A stretch of 64,000 bases of DNA. Source: Heloderma charlesbogerti. Lineage: Eukaryota > Chordata > Lepidosauria > Squamata > Helodermatidae. A program made the position numbers and the translations under genes. Position 1 is the first letter of the stretch, and every line of letters starts with the position of its first letter. The notes under the pieces were generated by a model. It was not told where the DNA came from and did no database searches. It saw only the letters and a program-made list of their open reading frames with translations. The DNA is taken from NCBI GenBank assembly GCA_026122225.1, contig JANEZZ010002197.1, positions 1,054,001-1,118,000 of the forward strand. Reading direction: 5' to 3'. Below, in pieces: positions 1 through 9,638 of this stretch.

Positions 1-461
1 CATGCCAAACAATCTTGTTTCATTATGAATTCTCATTTAAAAAAAAATCCGGCCACAAATCACCTTCCATCTAGTAAAAAAATCCAAATTTATGTCCTGC
101 CAAATATACACAACTGTATGAAAAAATCACTCTTCGTTTTTAAATGTAATTGACAAAAACCATGGAATGAATCACAGATTAAAAGTAAAAATAATTTCAT
201 GTGCTCATCAACCTAGATAACATCTGAATTACTACATCAGTCTGATGAAACTACTATCTGTCTCAATAAATGCATGTCATATTGTTGCGGTTACCATGGT
301 GATAAGCTAGCTAATAAAAAAAATGGTTGCCTACCAAAGCCAATGTATGGGTCCTTGTATATGAAGCAGCTGATCTGTTTAGTAGGACATTAACACTTTT
401 TAGGAAAATGTATTGAGCCATAAGAAATGCAATTCTATTTGTTTCAGTTACCAACATATTG

Positions 462-862
462 ACCTGGCTCACATGTAAAACAGGTTGAGCAGCAAATCAT
501 GAGTTATTTAACCCATGATTTGTGGGGATGCATGCCACACATGAGCTGCTTCTGGTTTGCAGAAACAACCTACGAACGCCCCATTTGTAGGTTGTTACCA
601 TGATGTCCGAACCTGGACACTTTGGATTGTTTGTGAATTCAACCACCCAAAGTTAACCAATTAACCAGTTGTTCAACCCACAAATAACCAAAGTGTCTAG
701 GTTTGGATGTCACACTAATAACCTACAAATGGGGCATTCACAGGGTTGTTGCTGCAAACTGGAAGCTGCTCATGCACAGCGTGCAGACCCTCAAATCATG
801 GGTTAATTAACCCACGATTTACTGCCGAATGCTGTTGTTACATCTGAATAGCTCCAGTGTGA
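462..862. mobile_element. Foldback (palindromic) MITE-like element
   Basis: Left arm 462-648 and right arm 652-862 are imperfect inverted repeats. Both contain the 'acctacaaatggggc/gccccatttgtaggt' block and the 'aacccatgattt/aaatcatgggtt' block near the ends. It has no coding capacity. The structure fits a non-autonomous foldback DNA transposon. A related element lies at 35,793-36,205. Confidence 0.7.
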
Positions 863-867
863 AATGC

Positions 868-962
868 CAGCATTTTTATGTATTTTATTGCTGTAAGCCA
901 CCTTGGGAGGGCTTCTGCCCTGAAAGGTGGCCAAGAAATGTTTTAAATATATAAATAATTTA
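868..962 (+). mobile_element. L2/CR1-type LINE 3' tail
   Basis: Contains the conserved LINE 3'-end pattern gtaagccaccttgggagggc followed by aaaggtggcc and a TAAA-rich terminus. Only the tail remains (5'-truncated). Exact superfamily assignment is from memory of squamate repeats. Confidence 0.5.
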
Positions 963-1097
963 AAAGGATAGGATGAGCTTTCAAAGCCCATTCCAATAAG
1001 AGTAAATAAGGAGGGGGGGGGAGAGAACAAACATTCCTGACCAGAAAATGGAGTACATACATTTTTGGACCACCAAAATTTATTGAGGATCTGTTAC

Positions 1098-1175
1098 CTT
1101 TTTGAAGTGTGCTGGGAAAAGAGAGAGTCACTTTCTCATCTTCATTCTGGTAGTTGAATCCCGTGGCGTGGATTT
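1098..1175 (-). CDS. NPEPPS: NPEPPS coding exon 3
   Basis: A 78-bp exon on the minus strand. It completes the split Glu codon, encodes IHATGFNYQNEDEKV through STLQK (residues about 70-95), and leaves with one base of the next codon at an AAAAAG/GTAACA donor. The acceptor is tttctttccag-like. The frame matches exon 2 exactly, and the peptide matches the conserved PSA N-terminal domain. The open frame continues into intron on both sides but without protein similarity, so the exon edges are set by the splice sites. Exon 4 and the catalytic domain lie to the left of the window. Confidence 0.95.
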
Positions 1176-1313
1176 CTGGAAAGCAAGTGAGAGTGCTTAA
1201 AAGTTCTGAATAGGCAAGTGCATTTCCTATGACCTGAGGACACTTTGAGACACACATAGATCTAGATGGGGAAGGGGAGAGACAAGCAAAGCCAGTGGTG
1301 CACTCAGATGGTG

Positions 1314-1365
1314 CTTCCAGGAGCTGGCTGAGTTCTAAGCACAGGGCTCAGCCGGCTCCTGGAAG
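1314..1365. repeat. Short inverted repeat (hairpin)
   Basis: Arms 1,314-1,332 and 1,347-1,365 match at 18 of 19 positions (cttccaggagcYggctgag) around a 14-base loop, about 140 bp upstream of the exon 3 acceptor in intron 2. Confidence 0.6.
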
Positions 1366-2039
1366 TGACAGCCAAATGTGCTTTGCTCAGACAGGTGAAG
1401 CTGGTTCCCCAGCAATCCAATGATATCAGGGGCATGAGTTACTTACAAGCAACAGACAGGCACTGGTCAACTCACAGGAGGATTCCTGTACCGATACAAT
1501 AAGGTTTACAGGACCAGAACAACATAGGGCATCTTTGCTGGTCCCAAGAACTCCATCCTCCCCATCTGGATTTGGGCCTGAAAGACCCAGGAAAAGTGTG
1601 GGTGCATGGAAGGAAAGTTGTAAGCAATCACAATTTGTGACATTACATATCTTTGCTGATCACAGGGCACATCTGTTAAGCCATCAATCAGCCTTAACTT
1701 CCAATGTCCCGGCTTGGTGGAGCTTGAACCAACGTGAGACAGCCTTAACTCTGGTCTTAAACAAGAAGGTTTTTTTGATAATTGAATGTGTATGTGTTCA
1801 TGTGTACACAGAAAACTCACCAAGTTTGAACTTATGATAGTTGCAATGACATCAACACCATGCTTGATGCTATACAAGTTCTGAGTTTCTCAGCATTATT
1901 ATGTTTTGGGTGTCTGAAAGAGACAGTAGTTACTGGAACTGTATATTCTCTCTCCCCACTCCCACCTCTGGTCACTTCAGGCAAAGAAGTGTCACAATAT
2001 CTATTCTGAGTTATGTTCATAGTGCCTTCGCCTTAATAT

Positions 2040-2710
2040 GTGAGAGAATACATATAGGTCACTGAAATATATATTATGTCGCAGTGTGAAATTGAACTAA
2101 TAAGTAGTGGCAGTGAAAGTGCCCCAACAATCTTAGTGGAAGAGAGCTGAACTCTGTTGAAATAGATGAATGATTGTCATGCAGTTATTTGGATTGTTAA
2201 AATTAGTATGTGCAGCCTTCCCCAACCTGGGTGCCCCCTAAATATTAGACTAAAACTCCCAGTATCCTCAGAGAACCATGCTGACTGGGGGATGCTGAGA
2301 GTTGTAGTGCAATGCATCTGGAGGGCACCAGGTTGGGGAAGGCTGAATGAGTGTGTCAACAGTTTTCAGTACCTTTGTTTTTTTTCTTAATGTAAGCAAT
2401 GTAAATTTAAGTACATTCAACTGTCTTTAAATTTTTACAAGAATTTCAATACAATTTCTACATAGTATAACATTTACATCACATTAAGTGTGATTTAATT
2501 ATTTCCTCAAATATTTCAGGTCAAATACTTGTGGTATATTGGGACAAAAAATTAACACGGGATCCTTTTTTACTTAATTGTTTACTAAATGCAGGTAAAA
2601 TAAACATGCTAAATTAGATAACCCTCTCAGAAAATTTTCCGATGTAAACTGAAAATTGCCTAATGCAAATAACCCTATCCAAATTAGGATAATTTTCCAG
2701 AAAATGCACA
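2040..2710 (+). repeat. Unclassified dispersed repeat family R, copy 1
   Basis: Shares long stretches in the same order with 26,630-27,360 (for example 'cagtgtgaaattgaact', 'gccccaacaatcttagtgga', 'cacattaagtgtgatttaat'), and its second half with 8,720-9,172. It contains a palindromic MITE at 2,213-2,345. No coding capacity was recognised. It may be a non-autonomous transposon or an intragenic segmental duplication. Confidence 0.65.
2213..2345. mobile_element. Palindromic MITE family A, copy 1
   Basis: Inverted repeat running from cagccttccccaacctgg to ccaggttggggaaggctg with a central 'gactgggggatgctg' region. It is one of at least eight copies of this ~130-bp self-complementary element in the window. 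Confidence 0.75.
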
Positions 2711-2739
2711 TCGCTGCTTGCCTGACACTCTGGAAACCA

Positions 2740-2815
2740 TGCCCTGCAGAGTAGATGATACTGGGCTAGATGGACAAACAGTATGACTTGGTAAAAGGAA
2801 GTTCCTACGTTTGCT
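2740..2815 (+). repeat. Dispersed repeat tail (ggctagatgga.. family)
   Basis: Contains 'gatactgggctagatggac' followed by 'gtatgacttggtaaaagg' and 'ttcctacgttt', a tail pattern common in squamate dispersed repeats and probably a CR1-type 3' end. Related pieces are at 7,618-7,690 and 63,340-63,452. Confidence 0.4.
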
Positions 2816-3970
2816 TAAAATTTCCTTCATGTTTTTAGAGAATTCACTCCTTTTTCATTCTCCCTAAACAGCTCTGTGTTAAACACATAAGAAGCAGGTC
2901 CAATAAAGGAGTTTCCCTGTCCGCTTCTCCTGGTAAGCCACTCCAAGATAAGGGCATGCTGATAAGAGTTTAAAATACACTGGTGCACTCAGTCTGCTTG
3001 TTTCAGGAGTAAATATAACTCCTAAAAATGAACAAAAGAATTAATTGCATAAAGTCATTACTCACAACTGCTGGCTCCTACAATATACAATAATTTAATG
3101 AACAGACCGCAATGGCAAGATAATAACCAAACCTACTCTATCATCAAACAAAGCCCAGTCTTAAAATGAGTGGGAAATGAATTTATGTGCAGAAAAGTTA
3201 AGCCTCAGTAGAGCTTTATAGCCTGCATTTTCATTTTGAAACATGGACCCTTTCTCCAATATCTAGAACACTGAGGTAAAAATAGCTATGAGATAAAGCA
3301 CTAGTTTTCAGACATTCTGCCTTCAGAGAAACCTTTCCATCTAGGCTCATCTGCTGGGGAATTCCTGCATGTTACAGGACTATCGGGCATTTTCTTGGCT
3401 GATAGTTCAATGGTGGGGTCTGTTAGACCTTACTGCTGCTATTCTTGGGCTCAGTGAGGGACCTAAAAATCTTCCCTGCAGCTGCATACTGCAGGAAGAA
3501 GTAAGTCGTCAGCAAGCTGCCTTTGAGGGAAGATTATTAGCCATTATGGAACTTCCTACTGAGGAACTCTCATTATTGGGCATTCCAGACCACCTAACCT
3601 GTTCCCTCAAAATATTCCACTTTCTTGGGTGCATGCTACTCCCAAAGGCTCCTAGCCTCACAATGTCAGATGCTGTATTTGTTTGTGACATGGTAGACCA
3701 CAGTATCTAAAGAAAAGCAGGATGGCTGGGACTGGGTGGCAAAAAGAAACTAACATTATTGCGCACTGAGTTTGGCTGTGGGAAAGCTAGGTTTAAACCA
3801 AGTAATTTGTGGAGATTATCAGAAAAGTTTGATAGGCCTTATTCATATAGCTGTCCTTATTGAGGAATATGGGCTTAGCCCATGGCTGATGATAGGCCTT
3901 TCTGAACATGGAAAGCCAAAGTCAAACCTTCTCCTCCACTGAAAGGGTATGAGGAACGTTATTTAACATC

Positions 3971-4193
3971 CTGCCAACCTAGCAGTTCGAAAGCAAGAAA
4001 TTGCAAGTAGATAAATAGGTATCGCTTCAGCGGGAAAGGTAACAGCATTCCGTGCACCTCGGTGTTCAGTCATGCCGGCCACATGACCACGGAAGCGTCT
4101 TCGGACAGCGCTGGCTCTTCAGTTTAGAAATGGAGATGAGTATCACCCCCTGGAGTTGGACACGACTGGTTGGGGACACCTTTATCTTTTACC
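3971..4193 (+). mobile_element. Sauria-type SINE
   Basis: A 223-bp tRNA-derived SINE with a box-B-like gttcgaaagc near its 5' end, the typical 'gtagataaataggtatcgct' body, 'catgccggccacatgacc', and a BovB-like tail 'ttggacacgactgg' ending in a CTTT-rich tract. A 12-bp target-site duplication, ttatttaacatc, flanks it (3,959-3,970 and 4,194-4,205). It is mobilised in trans by BovB LINEs. The family is known from squamates, so it supports the organism call. Confidence 0.85.
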
Positions 4194-4205
4194 TTATTTA
4201 ACATC

Positions 4206-5110
4206 TACATGAAACCATTGAATGGGGTTATCAGAAGTTTTGAAGCTCCTGTTCATCTTTATCAGGGGAGGCTGTGAGTGTGCTTAAATCGGTGCCTGGC
4301 TGTGACAGTGGACTGGATGGGGGCTTATAAACTGAAGCTCAAGCCAGACAAGACCAAGATGTTGTTAGTGGGTGGTTCTTCTGACTAGATGGAGAGTGTT
4401 CAACCTGTTCTGGATGGGGTTGCACTCCCCCTGAACAAGTGGTTTTGTAGCTTGGGATTCTCCTAGAGTCATCATTATAATTGAGGCTCAGGTGGCCTCA
4501 GTGGCATGGAGTGCCTTTTACCAGCTTCAGATGGTGGCCCAGCTGCACCCCTATCTGGACAGGGGCAATCTCGTTTCAGTAGTCTATGCTCTGGTGGCCT
4601 CCAAGTTAGGTAACCGCAATGCACTCTATGTGGGGCTGCCTTTGAAGACTGTTCAGAAGCTCCAGCTTGTGCAAGATGAGGCAACCAGACTGATATTGGG
4701 GACCAGAAGGACTGAACACATAACACAAATTCTGGCCTGCTTGCACTGGCTGTCTGTACGTTTCTGAGCCCAATTCAAGGTGCTGGCTTTAACTTATAAA
4801 GCTTTACATGGCTTGGGACCAAAACACCTGACAGAGCACCTCTCCTGATATGAACTTACCCATGCACTATGACAATCATCTGAGGCCCTCGTCTGTGCCT
4901 CCTCCAAGGCAGGATGGCAATGAGGGAAAGGCCTTCTCAGTGGTGGTCCTTCAATTTTGCAATGCTCTCCCCAGTGAGGTCTGCCTGGTGCCAATATTGT
5001 CATCTTTTGGGCACCAAGTTAAAACTTTCCTCTACTCCCAGACATCTGACAGCATATTATAAGGGTTGTAACGGCTCCTGGGGTTTTATTGTGGCTACTG
5101 GGTGGTAAAG
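4206..5110 (+). pseudogene. L2/CR1-group LINE fragment (RT C-terminal region)
   Basis: Aligns by eye in order with 19,510-20,410: the 'acatgaaaccattga' start, 'agacaagaccaagatgttgttagtggg', and 'tgcactccccctgaa', then the part encoding 'KLQLVQDEATRLILG' (4,660-4,700) and the 3' 'NALPSEV..LVPILSSF' region. Frames are broken by several shifts and stops. The Sauria SINE abuts its 5' border and its right duplication lies in LINE-like sequence, so the SINE probably landed in this LINE. Confidence 0.75.
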
Positions 5111-6060
5111 AAATGTAGTAAATGAAATGAAGGATGTGAACAGGAAGACAGATGGGCAGAAAATAAGAACCACCCCCTTCTCTTGATCTCATCTGTTTTG
5201 CCTTTGTGATTTCCCTTGAGGAGATCAGAAGCGAAACGTCTCTCTATGGTACCTCTAAAAGATAGCTATCCCCTATACTGGAGTATCTCAAATCAAAGCA
5301 TCAGTTTCATCAAATTGTGAGCAGTGATGGCAAATGTGATCTCCAATAACTTGTTTACTTGCAGACACTGATATAGCTCCATTTCATTCAACAGGATGAA
5401 CATTCAAAGTGACATAAAGATAAACTATGGTGTTTTCACAGGTGCTGTCATTTTATAGGAAGTTGGGGTGTGGCAGCAGTTAAGCATTTGGAATTCTGAA
5501 GAGTAAAGCTACAAGCCAGAAACATGGTGTTTGGAATGGACTGCTTTTATCATCACTGGGCAAAAACTCAGTGGATTTTGATCCCTGCTATCTTTAGATT
5601 CCAAATGGAAAGGAGCCTGCTGTAACAAGATAACACGCCAATGTTCTCAGTAAATTGAAAAGGGGAGGGGCTGAACATCTGCCTTGAATATTTCAGTGAC
5701 TGGAAATCTCACATATCCCAACTAGAAGGACCATTAAATCGTCCTGACAGCTAGCCTTTGACGAAACTGAAGTGTAAAGAAGCATGCAACCAATGGGAGA
5801 GCTAGGGAAGAATTCAGTGAAAGCTTCTTATGTGGCACACAGCAAGTGAAAGCACTTAAGTGGTTGCTTCACAACCCTTAACACTACATACGCAAGTACA
5901 CTAAAATAATTTACTGCTGATTTGTTATCCTATCTCTTAATTTTTTTTTAACAATTCAGTTATACAATTAGGACTCTTAAAAAGAGGTAAAAGACTATGG
6001 GTTGAATCCAACAGTGTCATTCCGCTGATGGAACCTGGAGGAGGCGATTCCCTCTCCACC

Positions 6061-6082
6061 ACACACACATACACACACACCC
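6061..6082. repeat. AC microsatellite
   Basis: Short (ac)n tract with one interruption. Confidence 0.7.
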
Positions 6083-6429
6083 CTCAAAAACTGCTCCAGA
6101 GGCCTGGGAAATCCTCCATAGTAGATTTTCAGGTGAATCAGAGGGGAGAAGAGAGGACAAAACTCCCACTGAGTTAGCTGACATCTATGCTCCTATGCTC
6201 CCCTATGCTCCTTTCTCCTCCCCATCAACACTTATGGGCAGGGCAGCAATTCTAACCCACGTTTCCAATCAAAAGTAAAGCACCAAGGAGTAGTAGCAGA
6301 GGAAAGTCATGGCACTGACTGCAAACTCCATTCTGGTACTATTTCTCAGTCCAGTTAACTCCCAGTGGAGAAACGATAAATACGCTTCAGGTGTATTGGC
6401 TGCATCAGAGAGAGGTATCATTCAATCTT

Positions 6430-6560
6430 GCCCTAAGAGTCTTGTGATACCTTAAAGATTAACACATTTGTGGCACAGGTTTCTGTGGGCCAGAGGGCCT
6501 ACTCTGTCAGATGCAGGAAGCATTATTCTCAGCTGGCAGACACATTTATACAATCAAGGC
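6430..6560 (+). repeat. Dispersed repeat (cttgtg.acctTaaagattaaca family)
   Basis: Matches a widespread reptile repeat containing 'gtcttgtgataccttaaaga' and a 'tttctgtgggccagagggcc' segment ending at 'cagatgca'. Reverse-strand relatives are near 7,838-7,920 and probably 44,965-45,105. Class unknown to me. Confidence 0.4.
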
Positions 6561-7617
6561 TTCAGTCAAAAGGGCAAGGGAGGAAATATTACAAAGTGAG
6601 CCCAGAAAGCCCAGCAATGGAAGACAGGTGTGTCACTTTACTATGCAGAGCCCAAATGTAAATGTAATCCAGTAAAATAAGGGCAAGAGTGCATGTGAAC
6701 CATTGCCAACTGTTAATGAATTGGCAAAGAATGCTGACGTGTATACCAACACATACCAGAGGGTCAATTACTGTCCAAAGTGAACTAGTCATTCCCAGCC
6801 TTTACTGATCCCACCCCTAATAGTGTCAAATCTAGAAATGACATCCAACTCAGCAAATTCTCAATGGTCTCTTCCTTTGAAACCTTTTTGTTTGTGTTAT
6901 GGATTATCACGTGAGGTAGATTAATTGGTAATTTCTCAAGTAAAGACTTTTCAAAATAGCTATTGTTAACTATGTGTCGTAATATGTATAATTAGAGCTA
7001 TCTTTATTCATATTTTCATGTCAGTATTTTATCTTATGTATCTACGTCCATATTTATTCTGGATATGACAGCCCTGATAAGCCTGAGATACCTACTGCTT
7101 CCTGTGAATAGAAACACCCCTCCCCACCAGTTAAGTCAGATTTGTACAGTGGCATTGCATGTGTGTGCATACATACACTCATACACACACAAGGAGGTAG
7201 TTTTTGCCCAAATTAGTTTTATATGAAGAGAAAAAGTTTGTACTATTTTTTAAAGAAATGCACCTTATTTTAGAAATTAAAGTAGAGAGAGTAAACTACA
7301 GGAAATGCCTGGTTCTATTCTCCCAGATCTGGAGGAGAGATTATTTTAAACACAGCATTTTAAGCTGCAGAAGACTACCTTTTTGGCCAAAACGCATTCA
7401 GCAAATTGAAAATGTAGCTTTTCATAACTGTTGCCAGCATGTTAACTCATATTTTTTTCATATAGAGATGTCCAATTCAATAGTGTATCACTTTAAATGG
7501 GGCACCCTCATGGATAATAAGGCTATCAATGGCTACTAGTCATGAGGGCTAATATACTGCCTCAAGTATCAAAGGCAGTATGCCTCTGTATACCAGTTTT
7601 TGGGGAACATGAGTGTC

Positions 7618-7690
7618 CTACTTGTGGGCCATTGTGTACTAGATGGCCCCTTGATCTGATTCAGCATAGCTCTTCTTACATTCTCATGTT
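7618..7690 (+). repeat. Dispersed repeat tail (tagatggcc..ctgattcagca family)
   Basis: 'tactagatggccccttgatc' then 'tgattcagcatagctcttct' and 'ttctcatgttgtt' form a repeat tail like that at 63,340-63,452. Confidence 0.4.
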
Positions 7691-7984
7691 GTTAAACCTT
7701 TTGAGACACAAAATGCATGAACCACCTGTAGTAGGTTTGTAGTTTAGAAAAATGGGAAATGTTTTACACACACATTTTTCCAACAGTTGATGAGGGACAC
7801 ACTCAACTTTTTGTTGTTGTTGCACTGTACCTTGCAACGAAAGCTTATGCCACAATGTTTGTTAGAATATGAATCACAGCTCAAGCAGTCTTGTGGCATC
7901 ATATAGACTAATATCCCTTCACCCCAAAGAAAACAATTCTTCCTTAGCCTCTTTAGAAAGTCTGAGCTGGATAGTCCCAGGCAT

Positions 7985-8165
7985 TCATGGGCTGGATCCA
8001 GGCAAAGTTAGTCATACTGTAGTCCCATTTAAATCAATGTGACAAGTTAGTCATTACTAACTTAAACTGCATTCCTATGTCTACTTACCTGGGAGAAGGC
8101 CCATTTAAATCAATAGGACATACTGAGTGGACACACAGGATTGCACTGTCACTCTGGATGCAACC
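7985..8165. repeat. Dispersed 'cccattgaa..taggattgca' repeat
   Basis: Contains repeated 'cccatttaaatcaatRKGAC' blocks, 'acttacctgggagaaggccc' and 'aggattgcactgtc'. Similar modules recur at 40,365-40,460, 48,985-49,140, 55,765-55,845 and 59,075-59,130. Confidence 0.5.
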
Positions 8166-8719
8166 CCATATGTTTATAAATTTAATGCTGTCACCTAGGA
8201 GTTTATTAACCGGCTCCCTTTAGTATTCTAATTTTACTCAGATTTCAGTATCAAAACATTAAGAATGTGAAACTGGACAGGGCAAAGGAGGACAAGAAAA
8301 GGAGAAAATTATGGAAACAGAAATAAGAACAAAAGGCACAAAAATGAGGGAAGAAAGTATGCCTCAGAAGAATCTCCATCTAAACTTGCCTTTGAGAGAG
8401 GAATTAATTGTAAATCATTAGAAGTAATGAAGGAGGACACTGCATATTATGAAACATTACCTGAACAATAAATTAGTGGCTCAGCATGTGGAAGTCAAAA
8501 GAAAACATATGCCTGCCAAATGCAGTAAGAGCCTTTACACTAGAATGAAAAAAGCAAAATGGATTTATATTCCAAGGTGTTATCTGTCAACCCAATAGTA
8601 ATTGTGTTTACTAATAAGTAATCTTCAACTTCAACAGAAGTGACTTCTTAGTAAATATACTTTAAGCTTGCAGACTAAATTCCAAAGAGCTCTAAGCCTG
8701 GGAACACTTCACTGACAAG

Positions 8720-9172
8720 TGTGTAGTGATGTGGGGTGGCAACTTTTCCAGTGCTTTATTTTTCCACAGAAAACTTTCCATTTCATAAGTTCATCAGTAA
8801 CAATGAATGGACGCAAATAAGCAAGCTTGGCAGTTTCAAAATTGTAAATAAGAGGCTGTCAGCATATCATGCAAACGTCTTGGGGTTACTAAATTTTATT
8901 AGTGTATCAACACTGTTCAGTACCTTTGTGTGGCGGTTTCTTAAATGTAAAGAATGTTAGGGAAACACATGCTATTGTCTTTACATTTTTACAAGTGTTC
9001 TGACAAAGATGTTTACATAATATAACATTTAAACCACATTAAGTGTGCTCTAATTTCCCCCCTCAAATATTTCAAGTCAAACGTGTGGCGTATTATGACA
9101 AAATATTAATATGCTTTGTTGTTTACTAAATACAAGTAAAACAAACAGGCTAAATTATATCACTATCGAGGG
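8720..9172 (+). repeat. Repeat family R, copy 2
   Basis: Matches 26,630-27,360 from 'gtgatgtggggtgg' through 'tttccatttcataagttcat' to 'ttgtttactaaatacaa'. Unlike copies 1 and 3 it lacks the internal palindromic MITE at the equivalent place (near 8,890), but a MITE follows directly at 9,173. Confidence 0.65.
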
Positions 9173-9307
9173 AAACTTCCCCAATCTGGTGCCCTCCAGA
9201 TGCGCTGGACTTCGACTCCCATCAGCTCTAGCCAGCATGGCCAATAGTCATGAATGCTGGGAGTTGTAGTCCAAAACATCTGGAAGGCACCCGGTTGGAG
9301 ATGGCTG
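9173..9307. mobile_element. Palindromic MITE family A, copy 2
   Basis: Runs from 'cttccccaatctggtgccct' through 'gccagcatggccaat' to 'aaggcacccggttgg', the same self-complementary pattern as 2,213-2,345. Confidence 0.75.
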
Positions 9308-9370
9308 CTCTAGGGCATCAGAAGATTTTTCCAATGCAAACAAAAATTTCCAGCACAAATTACTTTATGC

Positions 9371-9638
9371 CAGAGGTGCAGAACTTCAGGCCTTGCACCT
9401 TTGCCCCAGCCCCTTTCCCCCATCCACCGATCATTTGGCGGTTTCCCAGCATTTATGCAATTCCCCCCCCCATTCTAAAATTTATTTTTATTTATTTGAA
9501 ATGCCTCTCCTGAGAGTCAGTTACTGGAATATGACTGACATGCGATCGCGCGCGCGCGCGCACACACACACACACACACCCAAGAGCCTCTTTGAAATGG
9601 AATTTGGCCCTCTGGTTGGAAGAGGTTCTGCACCCCTG
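9371..9638. mobile_element. hAT-like MITE with internal CG/CA microsatellite
   Basis: Terminal inverted repeats cagaggtgcagaac and gttctgcacccctg match at 13 of 14 positions. The flanking 8-mers ctttatgc and ccctatgc match at 6 of 8, as expected for an aged hAT 8-bp duplication. Inside lies an alternating purine-pyrimidine tract (9,547-9,579). Confidence 0.65.
9547..9579. repeat. (CG)n(CA)n alternating tract
   Basis: Seven CG dinucleotides run into about nine CA dinucleotides, a strictly alternating pyrimidine-purine stretch that is prone to Z-DNA. Confidence 0.9.

Larger units (their letters stand above)
1..1097 (-). other. NPEPPS: NPEPPS intron 3 (partial)
   Basis: Begins at the exon 3 donor (1,097 on the minus strand) and runs off the left edge. 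It contains a foldback MITE and a LINE 3' tail, listed separately. Confidence 0.85.

Noticed and set aside
3369..3710. A 113-residue plus-strand open frame
   Set aside because: No recognisable domain, no splice context, AT-rich intronic setting; likely chance.
3971..4060. Possible tRNA gene from box-B-like sequence
   Set aside because: It is the tRNA-derived head of a SINE with flanking duplications; no cloverleaf is formed. The same applies at 34,429.
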